From contig NZ_JAKGTQ010000006.1 of assembly GCF_021568285.1 (NCBI RefSeq), forward strand, positions 1-64,000: a stretch of DNA of 64,000 nucleotides, in the 5' to 3' direction. Made by a program: the position numbers and the translations under genes. The notes below the pieces were generated by a model. That model was not told the origin of the DNA. It worked only from the letters and a program-made list of their open reading frames with translations, and made no database searches. The stretch is from Rheinheimera sp. UJ63 (GTDB lineage: Bacteria > Pseudomonadota > Gammaproteobacteria > Enterobacterales > Alteromonadaceae). Below are positions 45,366-54,853 of this stretch, one piece after another (position 1 is the first letter of the stretch; each line of letters opens with the position of its first letter).

Positions 45366-45407
45366 CACTCCCAGACACATCGCTAATAACGCATTCTTGG
45401 GAGTTGT

Positions 45408-48400
45408 ATGAGTAAAATCGCAAAAAATTTACCAATGGTATTCTTTGCTAATGAAAAGTCATCAGCAGCCCTTGTTACGAATGTCGAAACCGACTTAATA
45501 GCGAATGCACGTAATTCAGGGTTGCACCAAGATCCTTTATATGACAAGGATTTACCAGCTGATGTTATTGATAGCCTTACCCATCAACGTCAAAATAACT
45601 TGGGGCGTCTAGGAAAACCCAACGCTTTAGAGACACAAAACAACCCCATTGATTCAGAGTCTAACGCCCCGATTCATAAGGACAGACATGAGGTTATAAA
45701 CCTTGATAACTGTTTAGTAAAACACCCAAATGTTTTTTTTGATGATAGCAGCAAGTTGTTGCTTTCTGATGAAAATAACGACGTTGATATCGCATTATTT
45801 GTAGAGCAACTTGCTTATATCGTGGTAAGCCAAGCGTGTAAATCAGTTAACATCCGGAGGCTTTATACATCTCATGACATTAAACTAAAATGTAATCAGA
45901 CAATGTTGTTAGCTGCCCTTTTAGGCACATCGTCTGTGTTAAAGAAAGTTGCGGGCACTACAGGTAAGGTTAGCCAAGCGTTGCGTTTTCCCGAAGAGGT
46001 TTTAACGTGTAGGAAAGTCTTACAAGATAAATACGAGCGTCGTACTTTCGCATTGAATCCATCAACAGGGGATCTTAATTGGTTTGATTATGCCTTAGAG
46101 TTGAAATCAAAGATCACTTTTTCAACCCCGACAAAACAACTCATCGCTTTTCTGTTTAGACAACATCCAACCAATAAAGCCGCTGTCATTTTTGATTATC
46201 AAAATGTAGGGCTCCTATTTCAGGGTAAGTTAAATTTAGATATTGATTTTAGCGCAAGCGAAGCACCCGAGTCTGACATGATTAGCGAAGTCAGTAACTT
46301 AAATAAAGGTATCACCTCACTCTTTGATACCTATCAAAAAGCTCAACAATTTAAACAGTATTTAAGCAAGAACCTTATCGGCCAGTCGATAGCGATTGAA
46401 AGTGTGACTGAAATGGTGACAACCGCTTTTCAAACACAAAAAAATGGGCTGCTTGGTATTGCTACATTTATGGGAGCATCAGGCTCAGGAAAAACGGTAT
46501 TAGCTGAAACCTTAGCCAGTGGTTTAAATGAGGTTTTTGCTGCTAATTTCGATACATTACTGTTGAATATGGAAATGTACAGCGATGAGAAATCAGGAGC
46601 AAAACTGTTTGGCGCAGGCTCGCAATACACCAATGCCGCTTTAGGTGACCTCACCTCAGCAGTCAGCGTTGCACCACGAACTGTGATTATTTTTGATGAG
46701 ATAGAAAAAGCGCATCCATCCGTTCAGCAAGCGCTACTCACGGTACTGGAAAAAGGAAAGTTGGTTGATCAGACAACAAATAAGACAGTGGATTTTAGCC
46801 AATGCTTTATTATTTTTACTACCAACTTAGGCTTGCGCGCAACAACAAAAAATACCATTAATAAACAACAGCTTGACTTGAAGTCATTATTAACAGAAAA
46901 ATCAGGCCAGTGTGGACTTTCGCCAGAATTCATCAGTCGATTATCACGAGGCAGTATCGTTTTATTTGAGAATTTATCCGCAAAGAGTTTACTGACACTT
47001 GCCGAAGCTGCTGCCAATAAAGCTCGCATCGATAAATCTGTGCAATGGCCAGCTAATTTTGCAGACATTATTCTAGAGAGTCTCGGTTGTGATGTGGAAC
47101 CAAGAACAATTCAAACACAAGCAGCAAAACTGCAAAATAAAGTGCTCAGCCTAGTATGCTCATCTATAAATAGAACAAATACTACTCCGAGGATCGTTGT
47201 TGAATGCCCTGAAGACTTATCAAACTTCTTTTTTACCGTTGTCACAAAAAACCTCGACCTGCAGGCTTTCTTTTCACACCAATATACCCAATGTTCTGTT
47301 CTAAACAGATTAGAAGATCTGAATACTACCAATATTAAATCACAGGCAGTTCTGATTGATCAGTCTCTCTTAACGGTTAGCCAAGCTATTCCCGTTTCGA
47401 CACAATATCACCTTTTCAGCTTTGGCTTAACTGCCCGCCCTGCCAATTATCCGCAACTTGAAAGACACTTTAAATTGCATAATTTTACGGTTGAGTCTTT
47501 GCATATTGCTGTGCAGCATGCGGCAAAAAGAACTCGTCTGTTAACCAGTTTAGATGAGACACGTCAACGTAAGAAAAGCGTAAAATTTGAATATCATCTA
47601 AGCAGTCTTAAGCAGGGTTTTAAAGTGACATTAACGAGGCCAATATATGAACAACGCTTTGCCGTAGATGACTTTGAACCTATATTTATGAAAGCACCCT
47701 GCATACCCACTATCGCCTTCAAAGACGTGATGGGGTTGCATGAACTGAAAAAATCGATGTCATTAATCCTAAAACGATTACAAGATAAAAATGATTTTGT
47801 TCTGAACATGCCTAATGGCTATCTATTAGCAGGAGCACCTGGTACAGGCAAAAGCTACTTTGCCAAAGCAGTGGCCGGTGAATGCCAGGTCCCTTTTATC
47901 CCGGTTAATGCCGCAGATTTAATGGACGGTTGCCCTATTAAAAATATTAATCACTTATTTGATGTAGCAGAGCGATATGCGCCTTGTATCGTATTTCTGG
48001 ATGAAATAGACGCAATTGCGATTAATCGTGAAGCAAGTCAAATGTTAAGTAGATTAGCAGTAAATACACTTCTGACTCGCCTAGATGGGTTTAATGATAG
48101 TCAGTATCCGGTCTTTGTACTTGCAGCAACTAACACGCCACAAGCACTTGATCCTGCTATAGTGCGTTACGGTCGCTTTGACAAGGTTGTCAATTTTTCA
48201 CATCCAGATCAGGCTATTCTCAAACAATACATTCAGCAGTGTGCAATTAGCTATAACTTCGTACTATCAGACGAAGAGTTAACATATTTCTCTAATAAGA
48301 TCAGCGGTGTATCCTTTGGTTTTATCGATACGTTATTTCGAGATCTTCAGCTAAATCGATTAATTGAGCAACGCCCATTTGATGCTTCTTTGCTTAATGA

Positions 48401-48998
48401 CGAGATAAATAAGTCGACTAAAAAGCATAAACCAGAAATGAATTTGAGTAGTACTAAAACACGGTTACAAATTGCTTATCATGAAACCGGTCATTATTTA
48501 TTGCATAAGCTTCATTTTCCGAAGGTAGCCTGTACCTGTTTATCTATACAAGCACATCAATCTAGCGGTGGCGTTGCTTTGTTTGACTTTGAAGATGAAG
48601 ATTTAACCGACAGCCCAACTAATATTAGAGCGCGGTTACAAATATTATTAGCAGGACGAGCAGCAGAAAAGCTGTTTGTTAAGCATCATGATGCTATTTC
48701 TTCGGGTGCAAACCATGACATCAAGCAAGCTACGCAACTTGCAAAGTTTGCGATTACTGAGTGTGGTTTTTCTGAAAAGTTAGCTTTAGCAGATTATAGT
48801 CAACTGCCAATGTTACAAAAACAGGTCGATGATGAAATAGTGGAATGGCTTAATGCTGCTTATGACTACAGTGAGGCCTATCTGCAAAAAAACTGGTCCT
48901 TAGTTAAGTATGTTGCTGAAGCGCTATTTGAAAATGAAACGCTGAGCCAACAAACGTTAGACCTCATATTGAGTCAATATTGTCAAAGCTCAACATGA
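45408..48998 (+). CDS. ClpB-AAA / FtsH-AAA / M41 fusion protease, copy 2
   Basis: 1196 residues; GGGAG lies 4 bases before the ATG. Same order of domains as copy 1: unrelated lead of about 120 residues; a helical N-domain (ALLGTSSVLKKVAGTTGKVS); AAA_2 with MGASGSGKT (about 354-363), FDEIEKAH and LSPEFISRLSRGS; FtsH-type AAA with AGAPGTGKS (about 808), VFLDEIDAIA and DPAIVRYGRFD; M41 with HETGHY (His1025) and GANHDIKQAT containing the third zinc ligand. All catalytic residues are kept. The sequence is clearly diverged from copy 1 throughout, so this is an older paralogue, not a recent duplicate. Confidence 0.92.
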   Translation: MSKIAKNLPMVFFANEKSSAALVTNVETDLIANARNSGLHQDPLYDKDLPADVIDSLTHQRQNNLGRLGKPNALETQNNPIDSESNAPIHKDRHEVINLDNCLVKHPNVFFDDSSKLLLSDENNDVDIALFVEQLAYIVVSQACKSVNIRRLYTSHDIKLKCNQTMLLAALLGTSSVLKKVAGTTGKVSQALRFPEEVLTCRKVLQDKYERRTFALNPSTGDLNWFDYALELKSKITFSTPTKQLIAFLFRQHPTNKAAVIFDYQNVGLLFQGKLNLDIDFSASEAPESDMISEVSNLNKGITSLFDTYQKAQQFKQYLSKNLIGQSIAIESVTEMVTTAFQTQKNGLLGIATFMGASGSGKTVLAETLASGLNEVFAANFDTLLLNMEMYSDEKSGAKLFGAGSQYTNAALGDLTSAVSVAPRTVIIFDEIEKAHPSVQQALLTVLEKGKLVDQTTNKTVDFSQCFIIFTTNLGLRATTKNTINKQQLDLKSLLTEKSGQCGLSPEFISRLSRGSIVLFENLSAKSLLTLAEAAANKARIDKSVQWPANFADIILESLGCDVEPRTIQTQAAKLQNKVLSLVCSSINRTNTTPRIVVECPEDLSNFFFTVVTKNLDLQAFFSHQYTQCSVLNRLEDLNTTNIKSQAVLIDQSLLTVSQAIPVSTQYHLFSFGLTARPANYPQLERHFKLHNFTVESLHIAVQHAAKRTRLLTSLDETRQRKKSVKFEYHLSSLKQGFKVTLTRPIYEQRFAVDDFEPIFMKAPCIPTIAFKDVMGLHELKKSMSLILKRLQDKNDFVLNMPNGYLLAGAPGTGKSYFAKAVAGECQVPFIPVNAADLMDGCPIKNINHLFDVAERYAPCIVFLDEIDAIAINREASQMLSRLAVNTLLTRLDGFNDSQYPVFVLAATNTPQALDPAIVRYGRFDKVVNFSHPDQAILKQYIQQCAISYNFVLSDEELTYFSNKISGVSFGFIDTLFRDLQLNRLIEQRPFDASLLNDEINKSTKKHKPEMNLSSTKTRLQIAYHETGHYLLHKLHFPKVACTCLSIQAHQSSGGVALFDFEDEDLTDSPTNIRARLQILLAGRAAEKLFVKHHDAISSGANHDIKQATQLAKFAITECGFSEKLALADYSQLPMLQKQVDDEIVEWLNAAYDYSEAYLQKNWSLVKYVAEALFENETLSQQTLDLILSQYCQSST

Positions 48999-49377
48999 AG
49001 TGTCTCAATTAAGCATGGTTCAATTCAGGCTAAGCCGCTTAATGAAGCATGAAGCTGCAAACAAAATTTATAGCAATCTTTAAACGTGTTTATTGCAATA
49101 TTTGTCACAGAAGCATGTCACAGAAGAATATGAGCAATTGTTCTAATAGAGGGTGAGTGTTGTAGGGGCCGCAGGCTCCGTATGGCAGGAATTGTTATGC
49201 CTTTTTTTCATTCAGTTTGGTCAGAAGTGCAAATCAGCATTTTAAAACTTTCATGCGCCACAATGTGTCGCAATCAAGTATATCAACAGAGATCTATTTT
49301 AGTCGTTTGTATAACATTGAATTTTTATTGCTGCTATGCTTCGAGGCGTGAATTCCGGAACAGATAAACGATGTTGT
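48999..49377. other. intergenic, no gene seen
   Basis: A 61-codon frame at 49182 is not convincing in composition. GGGGCCGCAGGCTCC (about 49167) could form a short GC stem. Otherwise nothing is recognised. Confidence 0.35.
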
Positions 49378-49405
49378 GATAAAGGATAAAGGATAAAGGA
49401 TAAAG
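49378..49405 (+). repeat. (GATAAAG)4 tandem repeat at a start codon
   Basis: Four perfect heptamers directly before G-ATG of the DUF262 gene. Each unit holds AAAGGA, so the penultimate unit is the ribosome site. A change of one unit would shift the distance between ribosome site and ATG by seven bases or duplicate the site. It is therefore a candidate slippage switch. Confidence 0.75.
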
Positions 49406-49406
49406 G

Positions 49407-50780
49407 ATGACAGTAACCGTTTTAACCTGCTCAGCAGCGGATATTTTGCACAGTAAAGTACTCACAGGAAGTGATAGCCAGCAAGTAAGCGGCAAATTAA
49501 CCATTCCGGAATATCAGCGGCCTTACTGCTGGCGGGATAAACAACTAGCTCAATTGTTAGCAGATATTAAAGCACATAATGAACAGAGCAAACATACGCC
49601 AGAGCTGCCCTACTATCTTGGCAGTTTGATTCTGCATCAGGCAAATGGGCAGCTAAATATCATTGACGGTCAGCAACGGGTAACTACTCTGGCGCTTATT
49701 AGCTGCATTTCTGGTAGCAGTGCAAACATCGATCTGAGTTTTGAGTCACCAATTAGCCAGCAACAAATTAAGCATAATCTTGCCTGGCTTCAGCAACGAG
49801 CAGATAGCGTAAGAACGACCATCACATTGGAGCGCTTACAGTTCACACTAGTGGTAACAAGCTCAGAAGATGATGCTTATCGCTTCTTTGAAACGCAAAA
49901 TACAGGCGGTGTGCGCTTAGGTGGTCCGGATATTATTAAGGCACATCATCTTCGCGCAGTAGAGAAACTACACCAGTTGCAATTCGCAAAAACCTGGGAA
50001 GCACTTGGTGAACTTGATGATGCCATAAAGGCCTTGCTAAAAGGACGTTACTGGCAATTATTAAAGCACAGGGAGCTGCCATCACATCAACAGCAGAAAC
50101 AACTACGTGATGCTGTGGTTTGGGAATTAGCTCAGCAAACAGGCTATGGCCCTGATCTGGCTTATGGTCGAGTTAGTCGTAAAAAAGGACTGTCTGGCGA
50201 CATGTTCTTACAATCGGCTCAGCAAGGCTATGATGTGCGCCAACCTTTAAATCAGGGCATTAACACCATTCACTATCTGGCGTATTTTCAAGCACTTTAT
50301 AGCCGTTATTGGCGTGAGCCCGACTTACCGCATTTACAAGGCTATCAGCAATTTATTGCTTGGCTAAAGCAGCAAGAGGGTTGTGGTTATCTGCACGGTC
50401 TGTATGAGGCTTGTTTAATGCTTTATATCAGCCAGTTCGGTGAACACCAGCTTGAACAGGCGGCCAAGAAGCTGTTTCGGGTGGTTTATTCACGCAGAGT
50501 TAGTAACCAGAAAGCTGTACGCGAACAGACTGTGCCAGCGTTTACAAGAGATACCCCAGTATTAGACTGGATAGCCTTAAGCTATACCCCAGAGCAATGT
50601 TTTGAGTTGTTGGATGCGTTCACTTTGGTCGTTGAAGGCAGTAATTTGAATATTAATAGTACTAAGAAAAGGTTTATGGACGCGGTGGTACGACACTTTA
50701 AGCTGGCAATAGAGTCTGACAATTACCAGAAAGATTTTGCGCAGGCACTTACCTTAGCGGTCACAGAGGGCTTGCAATGA
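49407..50780 (+). CDS. DUF262 protein (GmrS-like subunit)
   Basis: 457 residues. The DUF262 nucleotide-binding/hydrolysing motifs are present: IPEYQRPYCW (about 33-42), LNIIDGQQRVTTLAL (about 84-98) and FFETQNTGGVRLGGPDIIKA. No DUF1524 nuclease is at the C-terminus. It is followed at a 4-base overlap by a DUF262-DUF1524 protein, so the two probably form one effector. In GmrSD-type systems DUF262 senses or hydrolyses NTP and the DUF1524 HNH cuts modified phage DNA. Confidence 0.88.
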   Translation: MTVTVLTCSAADILHSKVLTGSDSQQVSGKLTIPEYQRPYCWRDKQLAQLLADIKAHNEQSKHTPELPYYLGSLILHQANGQLNIIDGQQRVTTLALISCISGSSANIDLSFESPISQQQIKHNLAWLQQRADSVRTTITLERLQFTLVVTSSEDDAYRFFETQNTGGVRLGGPDIIKAHHLRAVEKLHQLQFAKTWEALGELDDAIKALLKGRYWQLLKHRELPSHQQQKQLRDAVVWELAQQTGYGPDLAYGRVSRKKGLSGDMFLQSAQQGYDVRQPLNQGINTIHYLAYFQALYSRYWREPDLPHLQGYQQFIAWLKQQEGCGYLHGLYEACLMLYISQFGEHQLEQAAKKLFRVVYSRRVSNQKAVREQTVPAFTRDTPVLDWIALSYTPEQCFELLDAFTLVVEGSNLNINSTKKRFMDAVVRHFKLAIESDNYQKDFAQALTLAVTEGLQ

Positions 50781-52747
50781 CTTACATGCTAAACGAACAG
50801 ACAGTACAAACAGAATTACTCACCTTGAAGCAGGTGAGCGAAAGAATGCTGGGATTTATAATCCCCAGCTACCAACGTCCCTATGTCTGGAAAGAAGAAG
50901 ACGTTGTAAAGCTGTTTGGTGATATTGAAAATGCTTTTGAAGCAAAAGAGCAGCACTATTTTATCGGCAGTGCCTTGTCGGCTGTTCATCCAACCACTGA
51001 CAATCTGGTTTATGAACTTATAGATGGCCAGCAACGCATAACAACCATGATGCTGATTTCAGTAGCCTTTAAAAGCGCCAAAATAGCCACTCCGCTAGCC
51101 AATGTTGCAATTCTGGGGAATCAGCCTCGACTATCGTTTGCTATACGAGAGTCCGTTCGCAACTTACTTGGCAGTTATGCCGGGCTGGAACATCTGTCTA
51201 AACCGGGTATAGACGTTATTAACAAAGATCCCTATCTCAAGCACCTTTATTCCAATTTAGAGGTTTTGAAACAGAGGGTTGAGACGCTTGCCAGCAAACA
51301 ATCGTTTGATATTAAATCATTTGCTGATTATATCTACAGCAAGGTGAGCTGGGTAAACAACATTGTGCCGGATGTATTGGATTTAAACCGGCTATTCGCC
51401 AGTATGAACACTGCTGGTATACAACTGGAACCGGTAGATCTGCTGAAAGCAAAACTGTTTAAATTAATCAATACAGAAAAAGCCCTGTACAACAAAATTT
51501 GGCAAGCATGTGAACATACGAACAACTATTTCGAGCGTAATCTAAAGCAGTTATTTCCGGATGCGGATTGGAATGCACTTAAATTTGAGGATTTGAGCCA
51601 GTTTTCACGAGAAATATTCCGCTCTGAAAATAATTCCACCTTTAATAATCAAACCTCGACAACGCTGGCAGAATTGTTTGCACAGGTACAAGCGGGTGAT
51701 AAACCTACCAATGCTGAAGATGTAAAGGCTAAAGATGGTACTGATGAAATTGAAGATGAAACCGTGTACTGCCGCTCTATCGTCGGTTTTGAGCTGCTGT
51801 TGATCCACAGTTTGCGCATTTTCTGTGCACAGCAAGGTTGGTCAGATTTATCACCCCGTATAAAAGCGGCCAATTTGATGGCCTGCTTTGACGGTTTGTT
51901 GTCACAGAGCGAAGAAACCATAAAAGCCTTTTTATTACTTTTATGGCAGGTGCGTTTTCAGTTTGATAAGTGGGTTGTAAAGTGGGTAGAGCATGATGAC
52001 AATGAAGATCCCATGCTGCGGCTGACCACTATTTCTCGTTCTAATTCAAGTGGTAATTATTATATAAACCGCACAGCAACAGAGTTAAATGAGCTAGTGC
52101 AGCTACAAGCAGTACTTAATTTCACTGGTGATCGCTCAGCACATTATTGGTTGACCGCTCTTCTCGCAAAATTAGTTTCTAACCCTAATCTAAAATATTC
52201 AAGTGTATTAGCTGTTTTAGAGCAACTTGATAACCCGTTATCGTTAACAACAAATACCCAGAAAGAGGCCAGCTTTAGTCTCGCTAAAGGCTTAACTCCA
52301 GCGCTGACTGACTGGCAAACATATTTGACATATTTTACTGAGCCTAAGGGCACAAGCTTCGAACATTACTGGTTTCAAAAGCTGGAATACTTACTTTGGA
52401 AACACGGAGATAAAACCGATAGCAATCTTAGAAGCTACCGTATTACGTCCAAGAATTCTTTAGAACACGTACATCCGCAGCATGAAGAATATAAAAACAC
52501 GTTACCCAAGGAGTTATTGGACGCATTTGGCAACCTGGTATTACTAAGCCCTGGGGAAAACTCCTCTTACAGTAATCAAACCGTTCTCAAGAAAAAAGCC
52601 GACTTTGCAAGCAAACCACGCTATGACTCGCTCAAGCTAAAAGCGTTGTTTGACACTTATGCAAAGATGGCTAATCAGTGGGATGAGGTTGGGATAAAAC
52701 AACATCAAGCTGATATGCTTGGCTTACTTGAACAGCATTATCAATAA
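50777..52747 (+). CDS. DUF262-DUF1524 restriction nuclease (GmrSD-like)
   Basis: 656 residues. N-terminal DUF262 with IIPSYQRPYVWKEEDV (about 28-43), ELIDGQQRITTMML and LFASMNTAGIQLEPVDLLKA. C-terminal DUF1524 HNH-type domain with SLEHVHPQHEE (about 563-573) and GNLVLLSPGENSSYSNQ, containing the His and Asn of the nuclease. Type IV-like restriction of modified DNA is the known role of fused GmrSD. A pair of DUF262 genes in which only the second carries the nuclease is a distinct arrangement. Apparently intact; start overlaps the previous stop. Confidence 0.9.
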   Translation: MTYMLNEQTVQTELLTLKQVSERMLGFIIPSYQRPYVWKEEDVVKLFGDIENAFEAKEQHYFIGSALSAVHPTTDNLVYELIDGQQRITTMMLISVAFKSAKIATPLANVAILGNQPRLSFAIRESVRNLLGSYAGLEHLSKPGIDVINKDPYLKHLYSNLEVLKQRVETLASKQSFDIKSFADYIYSKVSWVNNIVPDVLDLNRLFASMNTAGIQLEPVDLLKAKLFKLINTEKALYNKIWQACEHTNNYFERNLKQLFPDADWNALKFEDLSQFSREIFRSENNSTFNNQTSTTLAELFAQVQAGDKPTNAEDVKAKDGTDEIEDETVYCRSIVGFELLLIHSLRIFCAQQGWSDLSPRIKAANLMACFDGLLSQSEETIKAFLLLLWQVRFQFDKWVVKWVEHDDNEDPMLRLTTISRSNSSGNYYINRTATELNELVQLQAVLNFTGDRSAHYWLTALLAKLVSNPNLKYSSVLAVLEQLDNPLSLTTNTQKEASFSLAKGLTPALTDWQTYLTYFTEPKGTSFEHYWFQKLEYLLWKHGDKTDSNLRSYRITSKNSLEHVHPQHEEYKNTLPKELLDAFGNLVLLSPGENSSYSNQTVLKKKADFASKPRYDSLKLKALFDTYAKMANQWDEVGIKQHQADMLGLLEQHYQ

Positions 52748-52821
52748 TACGCAAGATAGCTGCCTGTCCTGTTACCATTTAGGTCCGTCACTATTTCTAA
52801 TCATGGGTGTTGTTGTAGTAT

Positions 52822-53478
52822 TTAGACAGCAACAGTTTGCGCGTAGCGCTGGATATTTTGTAACGCAGCGCATCGGGTTAGATTACCTTCTAATTCTCTG
52901 ATATTCCCAGCCTGTTCAATCATTTCTTCGACACTAGTATCGAAAGATATGCCCAGACTCTTGATTCTGACTATCGCTATTCTAAATTTATCAGCCCGTG
53001 TTGGAGTACCCAGGCGGCATACCGTTGCTGAATACAATGAACCGAGATACGGATTATGAATTGAACTGTCGATGTCATCAGCTGCAATTGCAACCGTGCA
53101 GATCGTTTTCTTGCCGGCACTGTTTCTGGCCACCAGCATATTAAAAATGTCTTCGCTTACTGCAGTGGGCTTATCAAATAAGAAATTTATATCATCCAGT
53201 AGCAGGCAATCGATGCCCTGCAATTGGCCAAGCAAATCTGCATCAGATGCAGCTGCTCTGAGCAAACGCTCTGCACTGTAGGTAACAACCTTAACGCCGG
53301 TGCTATGAAGTTCATCAGCCAAACTCATCATTAAATGCGTCATACCGTCGCCGTTACCAGAGTGACTGTCGATAACCATCTGCACTAACTTAGGATCAGC
53401 AATAAATTTTCGGCCAATATCGATTGCACTGTAGTTGTAATCTGCAGTGACAAAGTTGCTAAAGTTAAAGTCTTTCAT
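52822..53478 (-). CDS. DnaA-like AAA protein without Walker lysine
   Basis: 218 residues. NFSNFVTADYNYSAIDIGRK at the start matches the DnaA AAA domain entry (T-F-x-x-F-V-x-G-x-x-N). The Walker A position reads SGNGDGMTHLMMSL, with Met46 replacing the essential Lys. Walker B CLLLDDINFLF is intact, and the sensor 2 region reads NIRELEGNLTRCA, very DnaA-like. There is no C-terminal DNA-binding domain and no N-terminal DnaB-binding domain. It is neither full DnaA nor typical Hda. A regulatory DnaA paralogue that binds without hydrolysing is possible; its role is unknown. Confidence 0.75.
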   Translation of the reverse strand: MKDFNFSNFVTADYNYSAIDIGRKFIADPKLVQMVIDSHSGNGDGMTHLMMSLADELHSTGVKVVTYSAERLLRAAASDADLLGQLQGIDCLLLDDINFLFDKPTAVSEDIFNMLVARNSAGKKTICTVAIAADDIDSSIHNPYLGSLYSATVCRLGTPTRADKFRIAIVRIKSLGISFDTSVEEMIEQAGNIRELEGNLTRCAALQNIQRYAQTVAV

Positions 53479-53534
53479 TGTTCCCGGTGCTCCAGATAAA
53501 ACATCGCTTACCGACTGATGCAGCTAAGCATCGA

Positions 53535-53775
53535 TTAGTACTTCGCCAGCGCCTCAGTTAACTGCTGTTTAATATCCTCACCTACATCAAAATGAGCCGA
53601 CACGGTTAAATAACCACTTTGCGATATCAGCCATAAATTTAGTTGCCAGTCTTTATGTATTGTGGCGCTGATATGGTAATCACCATTTTCGAGCTTTTTT
53701 ACAGAGCATATCTACCGACAGTGGTGTTTCCAACAACAGCTCCGCCAATACTGGTTTTGCTATAAGTTCTAGTCA
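53535..53775 (-). pseudogene. frameshifted small gene upstream of the DnaA-like gene
   Basis: One frame reads IAKPVLAELLLETPLSVDML and CKK. After a one-base shift the next reads LENGDYHISATIHKDWQLNL to LTEALAKY and a TAA at 53535. Both halves are coding-like and join smoothly. No start codon is seen for the first half. Family unknown. The remaining 53776-53997 holds nothing supported. Confidence 0.4.
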
Positions 53776-53997
53776 TCAGTTTAGCTTAACTTGGTTTAGC
53801 TGGCGTTAGAGTGCGACTATTCTTTGATCCTTTGTTAGAAATTTATAAAGTCTACTCAACAAATATGTTCTGCTATTACCTAAAAGCAGACTTTAATATC
53901 TGGACATTGACATGTCCGATATTGACACAAAGCCATGATTAAAGAAGCGGTACTTGCATTAACAGTGGTGGTGTTGTGAATTTGCAAAAGATACTTC

Positions 53998-54327
53998 TTG
54001 TTATCTTGGTCCTTTGCCACTCGTAAAACCGTTGTTTTACCAGAGATACCAAATTTTCCAGCACTCTTTTTCAGCCACTTAAAAACAAATCATAGTGCTG
54101 CTCTGCAAAACTCATTAAAACAAGCTGATGTCAGCTTAAGCTACGCAAATAGCATAGTTTTTCATAGTTTCAAATTTGATCCTGATAAATGCAATGAATT
54201 GTTTTTGAAGCTGCGTCCTCACTTTCCGGCCAACGATTGGAATGAGGCTCTATGTGTCAGTTTAATTGAGGGTTTAGAAAGATTAAAAATACATCCAATG
54301 GCAGTCCAGGCAGTAAGAGCGACTTGA
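53998..54327 (+). CDS. hypothetical protein or fragment, 109 aa
   Basis: A frame starting from TTG with no ribosome site. The better part is NSIVFHSFKFDPDKCNELFL to NDWNEALCVSLIEGLERLKI, which looks like a real folded C-terminus. The lead probably belongs to something truncated. Function unknown. It lies just upstream of the hip locus. Confidence 0.35.
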   Translation: MLSWSFATRKTVVLPEIPNFPALFFSHLKTNHSAALQNSLKQADVSLSYANSIVFHSFKFDPDKCNELFLKLRPHFPANDWNEALCVSLIEGLERLKIHPMAVQAVRAT

Positions 54328-54404
54328 GTACATTACTCGTTGAGAGCGAGAGAACCACCGGCACCATTGAATACACATTTAGAAGCATTTGGAACCTTTA
54401 ACCA

Positions 54405-54595
54405 TTTCAGTGTCGAATTTTTTCGACACTTTCTAGATAATTTTAAGTGTTCGAACTGCTATATATACCCACTCTACTCCCGCCATAGACCACCAAGCTC
54501 AATTCCTTTTGTTACGCTATAGCGTATATTGACAAAAATTACGGTGGAGCGTATATCTTCATAACAAAGTTATCTAATAAAGTGGAGTGTGTTTG
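54405..54595 (+). repeat. hip leader repeat, copy 1
   Basis: Matches 60093-60287 at about 90 percent by eye. It includes the perfect hairpin GTGTCGAA-TTTT-TTCGACAC (54410-54429) and, closer to hipB, AGCGTATATT and AGCGTATATC about 26 bp apart, which are likely HipB operators overlapping the promoter. Confidence 0.6.
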
Positions 54596-54853
54596 ATGCC
54601 GATCACTCGTCCAGAACAACTTAGCACGCTGATAAAAATATATCGCAAAAAGCACGGTGTTACACAAGCAGAGATCGCGCAGCTAGTCGGCCTGCGGGTG
54701 GCGACAATCTCTGATTTTGAGAACAAGCCTGAATCCTGCAAGTTAGCCACATTTTTCAAAATCCTTGCAGCGTTGCAGCTACAGCTGGATATCTCCCCCC
54801 GTGGCGATAAATCCGCAGACCCAGACCAAAGTACATGGCAGGAAGGCTGGTAA
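54596..54853 (+). CDS. hipB: HipB-like antitoxin
   Basis: 85 residues from the ATG at 54596. HTH_3 (Xre) domain: LSTLIKIYRKKHGVTQAEIA then QLVGLRVATISDFENKPESC. The tail LQLDISPRGDK is the usual HipB C-terminal extension. It precedes hipA with no gap (TAA ATG). HipB normally represses the operon and neutralises HipA. HipA here is broken, so this is an orphan antitoxin. Confidence 0.85.
   Translation: MPITRPEQLSTLIKIYRKKHGVTQAEIAQLVGLRVATISDFENKPESCKLATFFKILAALQLQLDISPRGDKSADPDQSTWQEGW

Noticed and set aside
49182..49367. 61-codon frame between the second fusion protease and the DUF262 gene
   Set aside because: No ribosome site, Cys/His-rich random-looking composition, no family.
44950..54327. 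Possible relatedness of the 117-aa protein at 44950 and the 109-aa frame at 53998
   Set aside because: They share FDPDK and a late I-x-G-L, but spacing differs and the match is too short to claim homology.
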